Source: Treponema sp.
GTDB taxonomy: Bacteria; Spirochaetota; Spirochaetia; Treponematales; Treponemataceae
NCBI GenBank assembly: GCA_017616165.1
Contig: JAFZYR010000014.1
Coordinates: 1 to 59,053, forward strand
Direction of reading: 5' to 3'
Length of the DNA stretch: 59,053 nucleotides
Part shown: one piece after another, positions 44,042 through 53,593 of the stretch
Position numbering within the stretch: position 1 is the stretch's first letter
Layout: every line of letters starts with the position of its first letter
Notes under the pieces: generated by a model
What the model saw: the letters and a program-made list of their open reading frames with translations, nothing else
Told to the model about the DNA's origin: nothing
The model's database searches: none
Position numbers and translations under genes: made by a program

Positions 44042-44443
44042 TTAAATTCCCAGGGCCTTTTTTATCTGCGGAAAAAGCGTAAGATCTGAATCTACAAAGT
44101 TCAGGTTGTTTATCTGCTCAGGGCTTACCCATTGCGACTGCGTATGCTCGGTAAGCACAAAGGGCTTTTTTATTCCGTCGTTTTCAAATTTCACACGAAA
44201 AGCATTTACCGTACAGTCCTTGCCCTTATGAACAAAGCTTGCCTGTGCCAGCTGCTCAAAAATCCTTACCTTACAGCCAAATTCCTCCTGCATTTCGCGG
44301 TTTATGGCCTTAGTAAAGTCTTCTCCCTCTTCTATTTTACCACCGGGAAACTCCCAGCGTTCTCCCATGTCTCCGCCACTCTTTCGTTTGGCAATAAGGA
44401 GCTTTCCTTTTCTGTAATCTATGCACGCAATGGAACGGCTCAT
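44042..44443 (-). CDS. MutT-type Nudix hydrolase
   Basis: 133 aa. The Nudix box is complete: GKIEEGEDFTKAIN then REMQEEFG, fitting Gx5Ex7REUxEExGU. WEFPGGKIEEGE before it and an HTQSQWVSPEQI segment after it match MutT proteins that remove 8-oxo-dGTP, with pyrophosphate release. Substrate is inferred from family only. It sits in a minus-strand run, with 4 bases overlapping the upstream membrane protein gene. Confidence 0.88.
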   Translation of the reverse strand: MSRSIACIDYRKGKLLIAKRKSGGDMGERWEFPGGKIEEGEDFTKAINREMQEEFGCKVRIFEQLAQASFVHKGKDCTVNAFRVKFENDGIKKPFVLTEHTQSQWVSPEQINNLNFVDSDLTLFPQIKKALGI

Positions 44444-44814
44444 AAAAACAAGGCTCCAGGGAACACAAAATGAAGCAGTGCAACTCCAAGGCAGGCAAAG
44501 CCAACAATCATTTTATTTGTGATGAATATGCGGTTAAACCATTCAGGAAGCTTTTCGGGATTATCCTGAACAACAAGTAAAAGCCCCGCAAGCATTCCGG
44601 CAACAGCAGGCAAAAGGTCGCCCACAATAACTGCGCTTGAATTTACTACTACAAAAAGCTTGATTATACCCGTAACGGCACAAATTATACCCAGCACAAT
44701 GCGGAAGGTCTTTTCCTTTAATATGGCAAGGTCAATGAGTTCTTTTTTGTCATTAACCAGCACAAAGCCTGCAATAAGATTAAAAAATACAGATAAAAAA
44801 TAAAACTGCAGCAT
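44440..44814 (-). CDS. Hypothetical small integral membrane protein
   Basis: 124 aa with four predicted membrane helices (about 1-20, 38-57, 61-82 and 102-121), including VLGIICAVTGIIKLFVVVNS and LLPAVAGMLAGLLLVV. No family recognised. Its end overlaps the Nudix gene by four bases (ATGA), and it starts 12 bases after the next gene upstream. Confidence 0.7.
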   Translation of the reverse strand: MLQFYFLSVFFNLIAGFVLVNDKKELIDLAILKEKTFRIVLGIICAVTGIIKLFVVVNSSAVIVGDLLPAVAGMLAGLLLVVQDNPEKLPEWFNRIFITNKMIVGFACLGVALLHFVFPGALFL

Positions 44815-44826
44815 ACCCGCCTCCTA

Positions 44827-45375
44827 TTATCGTTTGATTGCAGAAGAAAGCTCTTTTTCCTTATCCTCTGCAGCTATTATAGTATCTACCCTTATTATAT
44901 CATAATCGGTAGCTTTTGTCGTTAAAGCTTGTTCCCCGTCGCGGTAAATAAGCGATAATTCTTTTTTTTCTACAACCTGATTATCATTATTTATAAAAAA
45001 GATTTCGGCATCTATCTTTACCGGAGCACTTTTTTCCGTTGCCTTTTTGTTGCAGATTTTGATGTTTACATATATTTCTTCCTGAAAACCAAAGGAAGTC
45101 TGTTCAAAGGTTATGTCATTTATTTTGTTATAGCTTCGCGTATTATTCAAAGCAGTATAAATCCACACAAAGCCTACAAAAAATACAAGTGCCAGCAGAA
45201 TAAAGCGGTTAGATTTGTTTACCCATAAAACCTTAAAGCCACGTACAGGCTTGAGCTTGCCGTCGTAATAGTCGCGTACAATCTGAGGTGCAGCCTTGAG
45301 TCGTTCTTCCCTGTTATAGCGGAAAACAACCTTTTCTTCGCCTTCTGCGTGTCCTTCGTCTACATCCTCAAACAT
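44827..45375 (-). CDS. Hypothetical single-pass membrane protein
   Basis: 182 aa. An acidic cytoplasmic N-terminus of about 55 residues leads to one helix (RFILLALVFFVGFVWIYTAL). A beta-rich extracytoplasmic part follows (YNKINDITFEQTSFGFQEEI ... KKELSLIYRDGEQALTT). No known domain. It lies 25 bases after the lipoprotein gene at 45401 and seems co-transcribed with it. Confidence 0.7.
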   Translation of the reverse strand: MFEDVDEGHAEGEEKVVFRYNREERLKAAPQIVRDYYDGKLKPVRGFKVLWVNKSNRFILLALVFFVGFVWIYTALNNTRSYNKINDITFEQTSFGFQEEIYVNIKICNKKATEKSAPVKIDAEIFFINNDNQVVEKKELSLIYRDGEQALTTKATDYDIIRVDTIIAAEDKEKELSSAIKR

Positions 45376-45400
45376 CTGGGTACAGCCTCTTTTTACAAAA

Positions 45401-46609
45401 TCAGTTTTTAAGGATTGCGTCTATAAGCGTGTCGGTTCTGTACCATACAGTACGAGCCTTTTCCTTGTCTATGTAAAGCGCGGTTATAATTCCGTCTGCC
45501 GAAAGTGTCATATCATAAAACAGGTTGTCGTTATGCGAAACATCAAAATGCCTGTGAAGGATTTTCTGCGACTCATTCTGAATCATTTCTACATTAAAGC
45601 CGGTGTCTGTTTTTATAATAAAGAATTTCCAGCCGTTGTTTGTTACGCCAAGAAAATCATAAGGTATTTTATAGGTAAGCTTGCTGTAATCTACAACAAT
45701 TGACTCCTCGTAAGGAGGAATACTAACCGGTTCTCCGTAAATGCCCGTTTCACAGTTGAGCGGCCACAAAAGCGTCTGTGTAAAGTTGATTCCCGACTGA
45801 ACCTTGGATTCTTCGTCTACAAAGGAGGTATAATAGTCCACCTTAAGATAAAGCCTGTATTCCTCCAGATCCGGAATTACATTTTCCAGGGTGATATAAA
45901 CCTCGTTTTCGGGATTGTTATTTTCTATCTGCGGAGTGTTTTTGTTGCTTATAGGAATCATGTACTTTAAAAAGCCGTCTGTTCCAAACCAGTAAACTAT
46001 AAAGCCGTCCAGAGAATTGCTTACTACAACAAGCTCGTCCTTCTGGGTTGTATAAATCTTACGGATATGAGGGAAAGGAGTTCCGCCCGGGCCCTGTTGA
46101 CCAATATAATCTACGCTTGAACCGTCGCGGCTTATGCGCAAAACTGCCTGTGTATAAAGGATTCCTCCTTCTCCCTGCTCCTGACGGTTACGTGGAATTG
46201 TGCAGACCGTATAAATACACTTGTTAGAATCCAGCGCAATCTGGCCTGGGTAATCAAAAGGATAAGATATTTCGTGAAAAATGCTTTCTGCAAGGTTATC
46301 GTAACGCTGAATATAGTCGCTTGTATTAGAATCCTCATTATAAAAAAGCGAAAGCATGTCTCCGTAGGAATTAAGCTCCATTATTTTCTTAGAATAGCCG
46401 TCCACAATATAAAAAAAGCCATCCCGCATGGAAATTCCAAGCCTAATATCCCCAATCTGATTCAAATCAACCACACTAATCTGCTCTTCAAAGTTCCCAT
46501 ACTCCAGACTAAACAGCTCCGTTTCGCTAATTGATTGTATGGTATTACTACGGGTACAGGCAGAAAAGATTATAGAAATAATTATTGTGGCCAAAAAGAT
46601 TTTTTTCAT
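45401..46609 (-). CDS. Lipoprotein with beta-propeller-like repeats
   Basis: 402 aa. The signal KKIFLATIIISIIFSAC has a lipobox at Cys18. The mature part contains repeated short beta segments (LGISMRDGFFYIVDGYSKKI; GQIALDSNKCIYTVCTI; TTQKDELVVVSNSLDGFIVY) reminiscent of an NHL or six-bladed propeller. Proteins of this build are widespread in spirochaetes; I do not know a function. It is the first gene of the minus-strand run 42.5-46.6 kb and lies opposite secA across a large palindrome. Confidence 0.7.
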   Translation of the reverse strand: MKKIFLATIIISIIFSACTRSNTIQSISETELFSLEYGNFEEQISVVDLNQIGDIRLGISMRDGFFYIVDGYSKKIMELNSYGDMLSLFYNEDSNTSDYIQRYDNLAESIFHEISYPFDYPGQIALDSNKCIYTVCTIPRNRQEQGEGGILYTQAVLRISRDGSSVDYIGQQGPGGTPFPHIRKIYTTQKDELVVVSNSLDGFIVYWFGTDGFLKYMIPISNKNTPQIENNNPENEVYITLENVIPDLEEYRLYLKVDYYTSFVDEESKVQSGINFTQTLLWPLNCETGIYGEPVSIPPYEESIVVDYSKLTYKIPYDFLGVTNNGWKFFIIKTDTGFNVEMIQNESQKILHRHFDVSHNDNLFYDMTLSADGIITALYIDKEKARTVWYRTDTLIDAILKN

Positions 46610-46655
46610 ATTTATATTATATCATGAATATTAATGAATGAAAATATAAGAATAC

Positions 46656-46784
46656 ATGTGAGCGGGACGCAGGAAAAAAGAAGTAAGGGGGAACCGGCAG
46701 TGGGTCAGCCGCGTATACGCCGGCTGGCGCACGGATGACGGGGGATACCTTGCTTTTTTTTCCGTCGCTGGGACCCGCTTACAT
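46656..46784. repeat. 129-base imperfect palindrome between divergent genes
   Basis: ACATGTGAGCGGG at the left pairs with CCCGCTTACAT at the right (one mismatch). Inside, AGGAAAAAAG pairs with the CTTTTTTTTCC region, and the centre CAGCCG-CGTATACG-CGGCTG closes the hairpin. No reading frame. Size and structure suggest a miniature mobile element or a two-way terminator. Confidence 0.7.
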
Positions 46785-46835
46785 AAATTCATTTTCAAAT
46801 TTTATAGTAGTAAATCTATTAAAAATTCATTATAT

Positions 46836-46841
46836 TATAAT
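46836..46841 (+). promoter_or_regulatory. -10 box of secA
   Basis: TATAAT immediately precedes an in-frame ATG at 46842, so that ATG is probably upstream of the transcript start. The usable start is the ATG at 46875, with AAGGATT before it. Confidence 0.6.
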
Positions 46842-46874
46842 ATGTATAAAAAATATATTTCTAAGGATTCCACA

Positions 46875-49697
46875 ATGATTATTGATAAAATCTTAACCGC
46901 CATCTTTGGCTCTCAGAACGACCGCGATCTTAAGGCCCTCAAGCCAATCCTCCAGGCTGTAAATGATAAAGAAGAATGGGCAAAATCTCTTGCCGCAGAA
47001 GATTATCCAAAGCAGACAGAACGCTTTAAAAAAGAACTTGCAGAAGGTAAAACCCTTGATGATATATTGCCGGAAGCCTTTGCACTTGTAAGGGAAGCTT
47101 CCAGCCGTGTACGCGGAGAACGCTATTTTGATGTTCAGATTCTTGGTGCAATCAACCTGCATAAGGGCCGCATTACCGAAATGAAAACCGGTGAAGGTAA
47201 AACCCTTGTTGCCGTTGCTCCTTCTTACCTTAACGCACTTACAGGAAAGGGTGTTCATGTAGTAACAGTAAACGACTACCTTGCAGAACGCGATGCCAAC
47301 ACAATGCGCCCTGTTTTTGCATATCTTGGCATGACAGTTGGTTCAATTCTTTCGGACATGGACAACGATTCACGCCGTGTTGCCTATAACTGCGACGTTA
47401 CCTACGGTACAAACAACGAATTTGGTTTTGACTACCTGCGCGACAACATGAAGATTGACCTTAAGGAAAAGGTTCAGCGCGGCTTTAACTACTGTATCGT
47501 CGACGAAATCGACTCTATTTTGATTGATGAAGCCCGTACTCCTCTTATTATTTCCGGTGCCGGCGAGGATGATACCTACAAATATCACGAGGTAGATAAA
47601 TACGTTGGCGAGCTTAAGGAAGTTGAAAAGGACCCTAAAACCGGTGAATATCCGGACGAAAGCTTTATGACACCTGAGCAGCGCGAAGCCATTGAAGGCG
47701 ACTACACCCTTGATGAAAAATCAAAGCGCGTTTCCTTTACTGCAAAGGGTATGCTCCACATAAACGAAATTCTTCACAAGCACAACCTCATCACAGGTGC
47801 CCTGGAAGACGAAGAAAACTTTGAATATACCCACTACTTTACACAGGCCCTGCGCGCTCACCTGCTCTTCCACAATGATGTAGATTACATGGTTCGTGAC
47901 GGGCAGGTTCAGATTATTGATGAATTTACAGGACGTGTTCTTGAAGGACGCCGCTATTCAGACGGACTTCATCAGGCTATTGAAGCAAAGGAGCATATCC
48001 GCATTGCACAGCGCAACCGCACAATGGCTACCATCACCTTCCAGAACTTCTTCCGTATGTATGACAAGCTTTCTGGTATGACCGGTACTGCCGCAACCGA
48101 AGCTGTAGAATTTAATAAGATTTATAACCTTGATGTTGTTTCCATTCCTACAAACGTTCCTGTTGCACGTAAGGACGAAAACGACGAGGTTTACTTAAAC
48201 GAACAGGATAAATGGGAAGCCATTGCCAAGGAAATTAAGGCCGCTCACGACAAGGGTCAGCCGGTTCTGGTTGGTACAGTTTCCGTAGAAAAATCTGAAA
48301 TCCTTGATGCCCTTCTTACCCGCAAGGGTATTCGCCATGAGGTTTTGAACGCAAAGAACCACGCACGCGAAGCTATGATTATTGCCGAAGCCGGTGCCAA
48401 GGGTGCAGTAACAATTGCAACAAACATGGCAGGTCGTGGTACCGATATTAAGCTTGGTGGTAACGCAGAATTCCGTGCAAGAAAACGCGCCGGAACAAAT
48501 GCAACTCCTGAGCAGTACCAGGCAGCCCTTGCTATAGAAAAGGAAAACTGGAAAAAGGATTATGAAGAAGTTCGTGCCCTTGGTGGTCTTTATGTAATCG
48601 GTTCTGAACGCCATGAATCACGCCGTATTGATAACCAGCTGCGCGGACGTTCCGGACGACAGGGTGACCCGGGACGCTCAAAGTTCTTTATTTCCATGGA
48701 TGATGACCTTATGCGCCTGTTTGGTGGAGAACGCATGAAGGTTATGATGAGCCGCATCGGTATGCAGCCTGGAGAACCTATTGACCACCCATGGCTCAAC
48801 AAGGGAATTGAAAACGCACAGAAAAAGGTAGAAGACCGCAACTTTGAAATCCGTAAGCATTTGCTCGACTACGATGATGTTTTGAACGAACAGCGCTCTG
48901 TTATTTACGAGCAGCGCGATGCCCTTCTTGCCGATGACAATCTTAGCGCCCGCGTAATGAACAACGCAAAAGACCTGGTAGACGACCTGTTTGACCAGTA
49001 TGAATACGAAGCAAAGAAAAACAAGCGTGATAATTCCGCTTTGAACGAGCTTAACGACGCAATCCGCAGTAACTTTGGACTTCAGCTGCCGGCAGAACGC
49101 ATGACACGCGAAGCAGTTATTGCAGAGCTTCAGAATGATATTACTCAGAAGGAAGAGCTTGCCGGTAAAGAAAACCTTAATATGTTTATCCGTTACCAGT
49201 ATGTTCAGATTATTGACCGCAAGTGGCTGGACCAGCTGGAAGCCTTGGAAGGTCTTCGTGAAGCAGTAAGTCTTCGTTCCTACGGTTCAAAGAACCCGCT
49301 TACAGAATATAAGATTGACGGCTTTAATATCTTTGATGAGATGATGTCGACTATCCGTAACTCGGTAATGTCACGCGTATTTAAGGTAAAGATTCAGCTT
49401 AGTCCTGAGGCAGCAGAGCACCGCCGCCAGATGATGGCCGCACAGAATGCACAGATGAACGCACAGCACAACGATGCACAGCAGTTTGGTGCAGCAGTTG
49501 CCGCAAACAACGCACAGCGTTCTGCACAGTCAACCTTTAGCGGAGACACAGCACGCAGACAGGCAGCAGGCGGCGCAATGCAGACACGCTCTCAGGCAGC
49601 AAATGTTACAGTAAGACGTACAATGCCAAAGGTTGGCCGCAACGACCCATGCCCATGCGGCAGCGGAAAGAAATATAAACAGTGTTGTGGCCGCTAG
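46875..49697 (+). CDS. secA: Protein translocase ATPase SecA
   Basis: 940 aa from the ATG at 46875 ([19 protein letters not shown]). Walker A is [11 protein letters not shown]. Walker B is [20 protein letters not shown], followed by the preprotein cross-linking domain and the second motor domain ([24 protein letters not shown]). The C-terminal tail is rich in Ala/Gln/Asn and ends with the zinc-binding, SecB-contacting motif [15 protein letters not shown]. SecA drives preproteins through SecYEG. A palindromic repeat follows the stop directly. Confidence 0.98.
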   Translation: MIIDKILTAIFGSQNDRDLKALKPILQAVNDKEEWAKSLAAEDYPKQTERFKKELAEGKTLDDILPEAFALVREASSRVRGERYFDVQILGAINLHKGRITEMKTGEGKTLVAVAPSYLNALTGKGVHVVTVNDYLAERDANTMRPVFAYLGMTVGSILSDMDNDSRRVAYNCDVTYGTNNEFGFDYLRDNMKIDLKEKVQRGFNYCIVDEIDSILIDEARTPLIISGAGEDDTYKYHEVDKYVGELKEVEKDPKTGEYPDESFMTPEQREAIEGDYTLDEKSKRVSFTAKGMLHINEILHKHNLITGALEDEENFEYTHYFTQALRAHLLFHNDVDYMVRDGQVQIIDEFTGRVLEGRRYSDGLHQAIEAKEHIRIAQRNRTMATITFQNFFRMYDKLSGMTGTAATEAVEFNKIYNLDVVSIPTNVPVARKDENDEVYLNEQDKWEAIAKEIKAAHDKGQPVLVGTVSVEKSEILDALLTRKGIRHEVLNAKNHAREAMIIAEAGAKGAVTIATNMAGRGTDIKLGGNAEFRARKRAGTNATPEQYQAALAIEKENWKKDYEEVRALGGLYVIGSERHESRRIDNQLRGRSGRQGDPGRSKFFISMDDDLMRLFGGERMKVMMSRIGMQPGEPIDHPWLNKGIENAQKKVEDRNFEIRKHLLDYDDVLNEQRSVIYEQRDALLADDNLSARVMNNAKDLVDDLFDQYEYEAKKNKRDNSALNELNDAIRSNFGLQLPAERMTREAVIAELQNDITQKEELAGKENLNMFIRYQYVQIIDRKWLDQLEALEGLREAVSLRSYGSKNPLTEYKIDGFNIFDEMMSTIRNSVMSRVFKVKIQLSPEAAEHRRQMMAAQNAQMNAQHNDAQQFGAAVAANNAQRSAQSTFSGDTARRQAAGGAMQTRSQAANVTVRRTMPKVGRNDPCPCGSGKKYKQCCGR

Positions 49698-49756
49698 ATT
49701 GCCACGTCGCTCCGCTCCTCGCAATGACGTCATTGCGAGCCGCAGGCGAAGCAATC
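49697..49756. repeat. 'GTCATTGCGAG...GCAATCC' palindromic repeat, full copy 2
   Basis: A 60-base inverted repeat, GATTGCCACGTCGC ... GCGAAGCAATC, with CTCGCAATGAC/GTCATTGCGAG at its core. It fills the gap between the convergent secA and lepB stops. Confidence 0.85.
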
Positions 49757-49758
49757 CA

Positions 49759-51543
49759 TTATCTAGGCTGTACAGCCCCTCTTCTTGTAAGTGGCCAGAA
49801 CAAATATGTCGGCTTTCCGATTATAAGCTTTCGGTCTACATAATGAGGGTCCATCTGTGACTCATAGGTAACCGAAAGTGGATCGCCCTTTGTAAGGCTT
49901 GCTTCAAACGTATCTGCCGCATGACGGAAATCAAGAGAATTAAAGCGGTTGTCTCCCATCATAAAGTAGCAGTTTTCAGGAATATAGTTTGGTGTTCCAT
50001 CTGGATCATTTGCAGGGAATACCGGCATATTGCGTGAATCAAGCAGCACACGAACATACCAGTCAAGAATCTGCGCCTGGTCAAGATATTCGGCTATAAC
50101 AGAATCAGTTTCAAAGGCAGCATTGGAGGTTCCACCGCGAACCACATAGGCACCGCGTACAACCAGCTCGCCGTAAAGCATTTTTGTCATTACATTAAGA
50201 CGGAAATTGCTTTCTTCATAAACATCGCGGGCCTTGTCCTTTGAGTCAATCCAGGAAGTCATAAACTTTTCAAACCAGACAATGCCTTCCTTATAGTTCA
50301 TAATTGTATTTACGTCGTTTGCATAACCCAAAAACAGGTCAAGCTCATTCAACGAAGGTTCTTCAAAGCCTGTCATAACGTTGTCTGTAAAACAAAGCCC
50401 CTTCATGCTGCGCACAAGCTCTTTTGCACGGTAAGCAGCCGCATCAAGATCATAATCACGGCGCTTTTCTTCAAAATCAAGCATGGTCTGATAGTTGCTC
50501 GAAGCAGAGCTCAAAACAGCATTGATATTTGAAGCAGTTTTGTTTGGCTGTGTAAAGGCAAGCGGGTATGTTTCAATTTTCTGAAGGATGGTTTTATTTA
50601 CCTTGGTCAAATCCCAGCAGGCAAATTTTGCATCCTCTTCTACAGGAGTAAAAATGTCACTGTCCTTAGTTCGGCGGTAAAGTGTTCCGTCCTGCATTAC
50701 AAGCTGTTCACCTGGCACACCGCATACACGTTTTACAAGCGGGTCATATTTCATTTCGCCGTTTTCGTCGGTATTAAGGTTTACAGTCATAAAGGTAAGC
50801 ATGTTTACAAGCTGCGAAGTAACCGTCTTAATTTCAGATTTGCGGTCAATTTTATAATGAGGATTTCTTACTACAACAACATTGCCTCGCTTGTATTTTG
50901 TAATTACAGGAAGCCCAATTTCTGTAAGAGGAAACTTTGGTCCGCTGGTAAACTTAGTTACAAGCACTCGGTCTTTGATGAGGAAGGTAGGCACCATGGA
51001 CTCAGAAGGAATTACATAAAGCTGCAGAACAAAAATCTGGAAAATAAGCACAGTAAAAACAGCCTGAACAAGGTTATCAATCCAGTCCAGAGCTTCAAAA
51101 ACAAACCAGTTAAAGCCGTGGCGCTTAGGATGCTTTTCAAAAGGAACAGCCCATTTTTGTGTAATGATTTTGATTTTCTTTTCGGACATGCAGTCGGTCA
51201 AAATAAAAGAAAAAATAAAAACTATCCACCAGCACAAAACCGTAATTACATCATACCAGAAGGGTGTACCAAACTGCCCTGCCCTGCGGATTACAAAGCA
51301 GAAAAGAAGCACAAAAGGCAGATACTGAGTAAGCCTCAAAATTAGAGGAATTAGCTTTGCATTCTTTTTGATGATTACCCTAAGGCAGAAAAAAACAGTA
51401 ATTGCTGTATAAATAACTGCTACCGGAAAAGCAACAAGTGAAATATCTGCATGAAAGCTGATACAAAACAAGCTCAGAATCACTGCAGCCCCAAGCTGTA
51501 TATACATAAAAATCGAAAAATTGCGTGATTTATTTTTGTCCAT
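49759..51543 (-). CDS. lepB: Signal peptidase I, unusually long
   Basis: 594 aa against 300 or fewer in many bacteria. Several hydrophobic helices occupy about 10-180. The catalytic serine is Ser182 in PSESMVPT and the general base is Lys271 in LVKRVCGVPGE. The last conserved box is FMMGDNRFNSLDFRH. Between TLYRRTKD (about 290) and that box lies an insert of roughly 230 residues, mostly helical, not part of the core. It cleaves signal peptides of exported proteins at the outer face of the inner membrane. It converges with secA. Confidence 0.93.
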   Translation of the reverse strand: MDKNKSRNFSIFMYIQLGAAVILSLFCISFHADISLVAFPVAVIYTAITVFFCLRVIIKKNAKLIPLILRLTQYLPFVLLFCFVIRRAGQFGTPFWYDVITVLCWWIVFIFSFILTDCMSEKKIKIITQKWAVPFEKHPKRHGFNWFVFEALDWIDNLVQAVFTVLIFQIFVLQLYVIPSESMVPTFLIKDRVLVTKFTSGPKFPLTEIGLPVITKYKRGNVVVVRNPHYKIDRKSEIKTVTSQLVNMLTFMTVNLNTDENGEMKYDPLVKRVCGVPGEQLVMQDGTLYRRTKDSDIFTPVEEDAKFACWDLTKVNKTILQKIETYPLAFTQPNKTASNINAVLSSASSNYQTMLDFEEKRRDYDLDAAAYRAKELVRSMKGLCFTDNVMTGFEEPSLNELDLFLGYANDVNTIMNYKEGIVWFEKFMTSWIDSKDKARDVYEESNFRLNVMTKMLYGELVVRGAYVVRGGTSNAAFETDSVIAEYLDQAQILDWYVRVLLDSRNMPVFPANDPDGTPNYIPENCYFMMGDNRFNSLDFRHAADTFEASLTKGDPLSVTYESQMDPHYVDRKLIIGKPTYLFWPLTRRGAVQPR

Positions 51544-51578
51544 ACAAGTACTATAACAGATTTTTGAATTTTATGTTA

Positions 51579-52400
51579 CTAGCAGTTGTCATATAATTTT
51601 AAAAAATTCGCTTTTAACTTCGAAAATACTATCTCCGTCGATTCCTTCCTAAGCTCTACAAATGCATCGTAAACTTTTTTAATATCCTGCGGTGGGGTAA
51701 ACTTTTCTCCCCTCAGATATTGAAACGGCGCGTCTGTTTCAAGAAGAAGGTTTTCAAGCGGCAGGCTTTGAACACAGTCCAGCACCTTTTTATTGTTATT
51801 CATTATCTGCTTACCAAAGCTAAAGTATGCATTTATACCGTGATTTATTAGTGATTGAGCTTCGCGGGCTGGTCCCATAAAGCTGTGAAAAAGAACTGCT
51901 GGAAGTTTTTTGAACTGGCGGCTGTATTCAAAAAGCTTGTTGTTGGCCTTGCGTGCGTGAATTACCATGGGCTTATTATATTGCAGGGCAAGCTCGAGCT
52001 GAATGTTAAACATTTCTTCCTGTAGTGCGGTGTGCTGGCGGAATTCCGGTGTAAAGTAATCAAAGCCCGCCTCTCCTATTGCGTTGAGTTTGTTTTGCAA
52101 CAGGAGTTTTTCCAGAAAGTCTGCGCATTTTTTTACGTCAATCCAACCGGCAGATTGAGGATGCAGGCCGTAAGATAGATATAGCTGCGTGCGTAGTTCT
52201 TGGGGTCCCTGAGCTTGTCGAAGGGCCCCTATTTGTTCCAGTGCATTATTCCACTCCTCCGGCGAATGAAAGCACGAACACCCTGTCCAGCCAAATGGAA
52301 TGGGGTCCCTGAGCTTGTCGAAGGGCCGCAATTGTTCCAGACAATCCCCTAAATGAAAATGCGCATCAAAATAACAAAAATTTTCATTTTTTTCTAACAT
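51579..52400 (-). CDS. TatD-family metal-dependent hydrolase carrying repeat insertions
   Basis: 273 aa. The TIM-barrel metal ligands are visible: DAHFHLGD at the N-terminus, GEAGFDYF, VIHARKAN, FHSFMG and LLETDAPF. The family has 3'-5' exonuclease activity on DNA. Residues about 24-35 (LRPFDKLRDPIPFG) and 57-70 (LRQAQGPQELR) are encoded by two copies of a 27-bp nucleotide repeat. They are 100 bases apart and so read in different frames. The insertions lie in loops before the conserved core, so the enzyme may still work. Confidence 0.85.
   Translation of the reverse strand: MLEKNENFCYFDAHFHLGDCLEQLRPFDKLRDPIPFGWTGCSCFHSPEEWNNALEQIGALRQAQGPQELRTQLYLSYGLHPQSAGWIDVKKCADFLEKLLLQNKLNAIGEAGFDYFTPEFRQHTALQEEMFNIQLELALQYNKPMVIHARKANNKLFEYSRQFKKLPAVLFHSFMGPAREAQSLINHGINAYFSFGKQIMNNNKKVLDCVQSLPLENLLLETDAPFQYLRGEKFTPPQDIKKVYDAFVELRKESTEIVFSKLKANFLKLYDNC
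52202..52229 (+). repeat. 'GGTCCCTGAG...TCGAAGGG' repeat inside tatD-like gene, copy A
   Basis: GGGGTCCCTGAGCTTG then TCGAAGGGCCCC; inverted arms GGGGTCCCT and AGGGCCCC. Identical over 27 bases to the copy at 52302. Confidence 0.85.
52302..52327 (+). repeat. 'GGTCCCTGAG...TCGAAGGG' repeat inside tatD-like gene, copy B
   Basis: Same repeat exactly 100 bases from copy A, so the host gene reads it in a second frame. Confidence 0.85.
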
Positions 52401-52458
52401 TATTTCTATTATAACCGAAAATAAAGTAATTGAAACATCATTTTTCAGGGGGATAAAA

Positions 52459-52671
52459 ATGAAAAGTTACACTCTTAAAAGCATAGGAAAAACATCGGAC
52501 TATATGACAATCGTTCGCGAAATGGAAGATGGATTTGTTGTAAAAATCTTCCGCGACATGGACGGTTATGAAGATATTAAAACAGATTATATCAGCAAGG
52601 AGCTCTTTGAAAGCTGCATCCGCACAGGATACCTTACAGAAATCAAAGAGAAAGTTGCTGTAGGAGCTTAA
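52459..52671 (+). CDS. Small conserved-looking hypothetical protein
   Basis: 70 aa behind AGGGGG. The sequence (MKSYTLKSIGKTSDYMTIVR ... GFVVKIFRDMDGYEDIKTDY) is balanced in charge with predicted beta strands and a C-terminal helix, and reads like a real cytoplasmic protein. No family recognised. It starts 58 bases from the tatD-like start in a divergent arrangement, and its last 29 bases overlap the end of miaA on the other strand. Confidence 0.7.
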   Translation: MKSYTLKSIGKTSDYMTIVREMEDGFVVKIFRDMDGYEDIKTDYISKELFESCIRTGYLTEIKEKVAVGA

Positions 52672-53593
52672 CTGCTTCTTCTATTCTGGCTTTTTTATCC
52701 TGAATTTTAGAAAGCCAATGGATTTCCACACCTTTTTTTTCCATCATCCGAAACCAGGTTTCCTGCCTCTTGGCAAACTGGCGGATGGCAATGAACAGCT
52801 CATCGTAGAGCTGTTCTTTTGTTTTTAACTCACCCTGCAAAAATAAAGAACAGTAACGGTACTCAAGCCCAAGCTTTTCAAGACGTTCCCAGCTTATTCC
52901 GCTGTCGTGAATTGACTGAACTTCTTCGAGCATGCCGTTATCAAGGCGCTCGCGCAGACGGATAGAAATATTTTCCCAAACCTGCGGGCGTTCAAGAGTT
53001 GTACCGATTATGAAAGGTTTAATTTCCGGGCGTTCTATGCTTGTGGTGTCGTAGCCTGCTTTTTTTGCTTCTATAATTTCAAGCGCTTTGATTACGCGGT
53101 CTTTTTCTTGAAGGTCATTTTTTGTATGAAGGTCCGGCTGAAGCTCAAGCAGGCGTGCAGCAAGTTCTTCCAGTGGAGTTGCTTCAAGCTGGGCGTGCAG
53201 TTCAGGGTTTTCAGGAAGATTTACAAGCTGGTAGTCTCGCACAATTGCATCTATGTACATGCCAGTTCCACCAACAACTACAGGAAGCTTACCACGGCTT
53301 TGAATATCCTTAAACGCGCGGTAAAAATCCTGCTGGTAGTTGTATACTGTGTATTCGTCGGGAAGGTCTATGATGTCGATGAGGTGATATGGGATTGGAG
53401 TACCATCCACAGTGTATTCAGCAAGGTCTTTGCCCGAGCCAATGTCTAAGTGGCGGTAAGTCTGGCGTGAGTCCGCAGAAATAACTTCGCCGTTGAACTT
53501 ATGAGCAATCGCAACTCCAATGCTTGTTTTGCCAACCGCAGTAGGTCCAAGCACAATCACACAGTTATAATTAGAGGACACGGCACACCACAC
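52643..53593 (-). CDS. miaA: tRNA dimethylallyltransferase MiaA
   Basis: 316 aa from a GTG at 53593; a second GTG at 53581 (four codons in) is an equally good start. The P-loop is GPTAVGKTSIG, followed by SADSRQTYRHLDIGSGKD and GGTGMYIDAIVRDY. RQFAKRQETWFR matches the C-terminal tRNA-contact motif. It transfers a dimethylallyl group to A37 of tRNAs reading U-starting codons. It overlaps the upstream methyltransferase gene by up to 23 bases, so the two are coupled. Confidence 0.95.
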   Translation of the reverse strand: MWCAVSSNYNCVIVLGPTAVGKTSIGVAIAHKFNGEVISADSRQTYRHLDIGSGKDLAEYTVDGTPIPYHLIDIIDLPDEYTVYNYQQDFYRAFKDIQSRGKLPVVVGGTGMYIDAIVRDYQLVNLPENPELHAQLEATPLEELAARLLELQPDLHTKNDLQEKDRVIKALEIIEAKKAGYDTTSIERPEIKPFIIGTTLERPQVWENISIRLRERLDNGMLEEVQSIHDSGISWERLEKLGLEYRYCSLFLQGELKTKEQLYDELFIAIRQFAKRQETWFRMMEKKGVEIHWLSKIQDKKARIEEAVKLLQQLSL

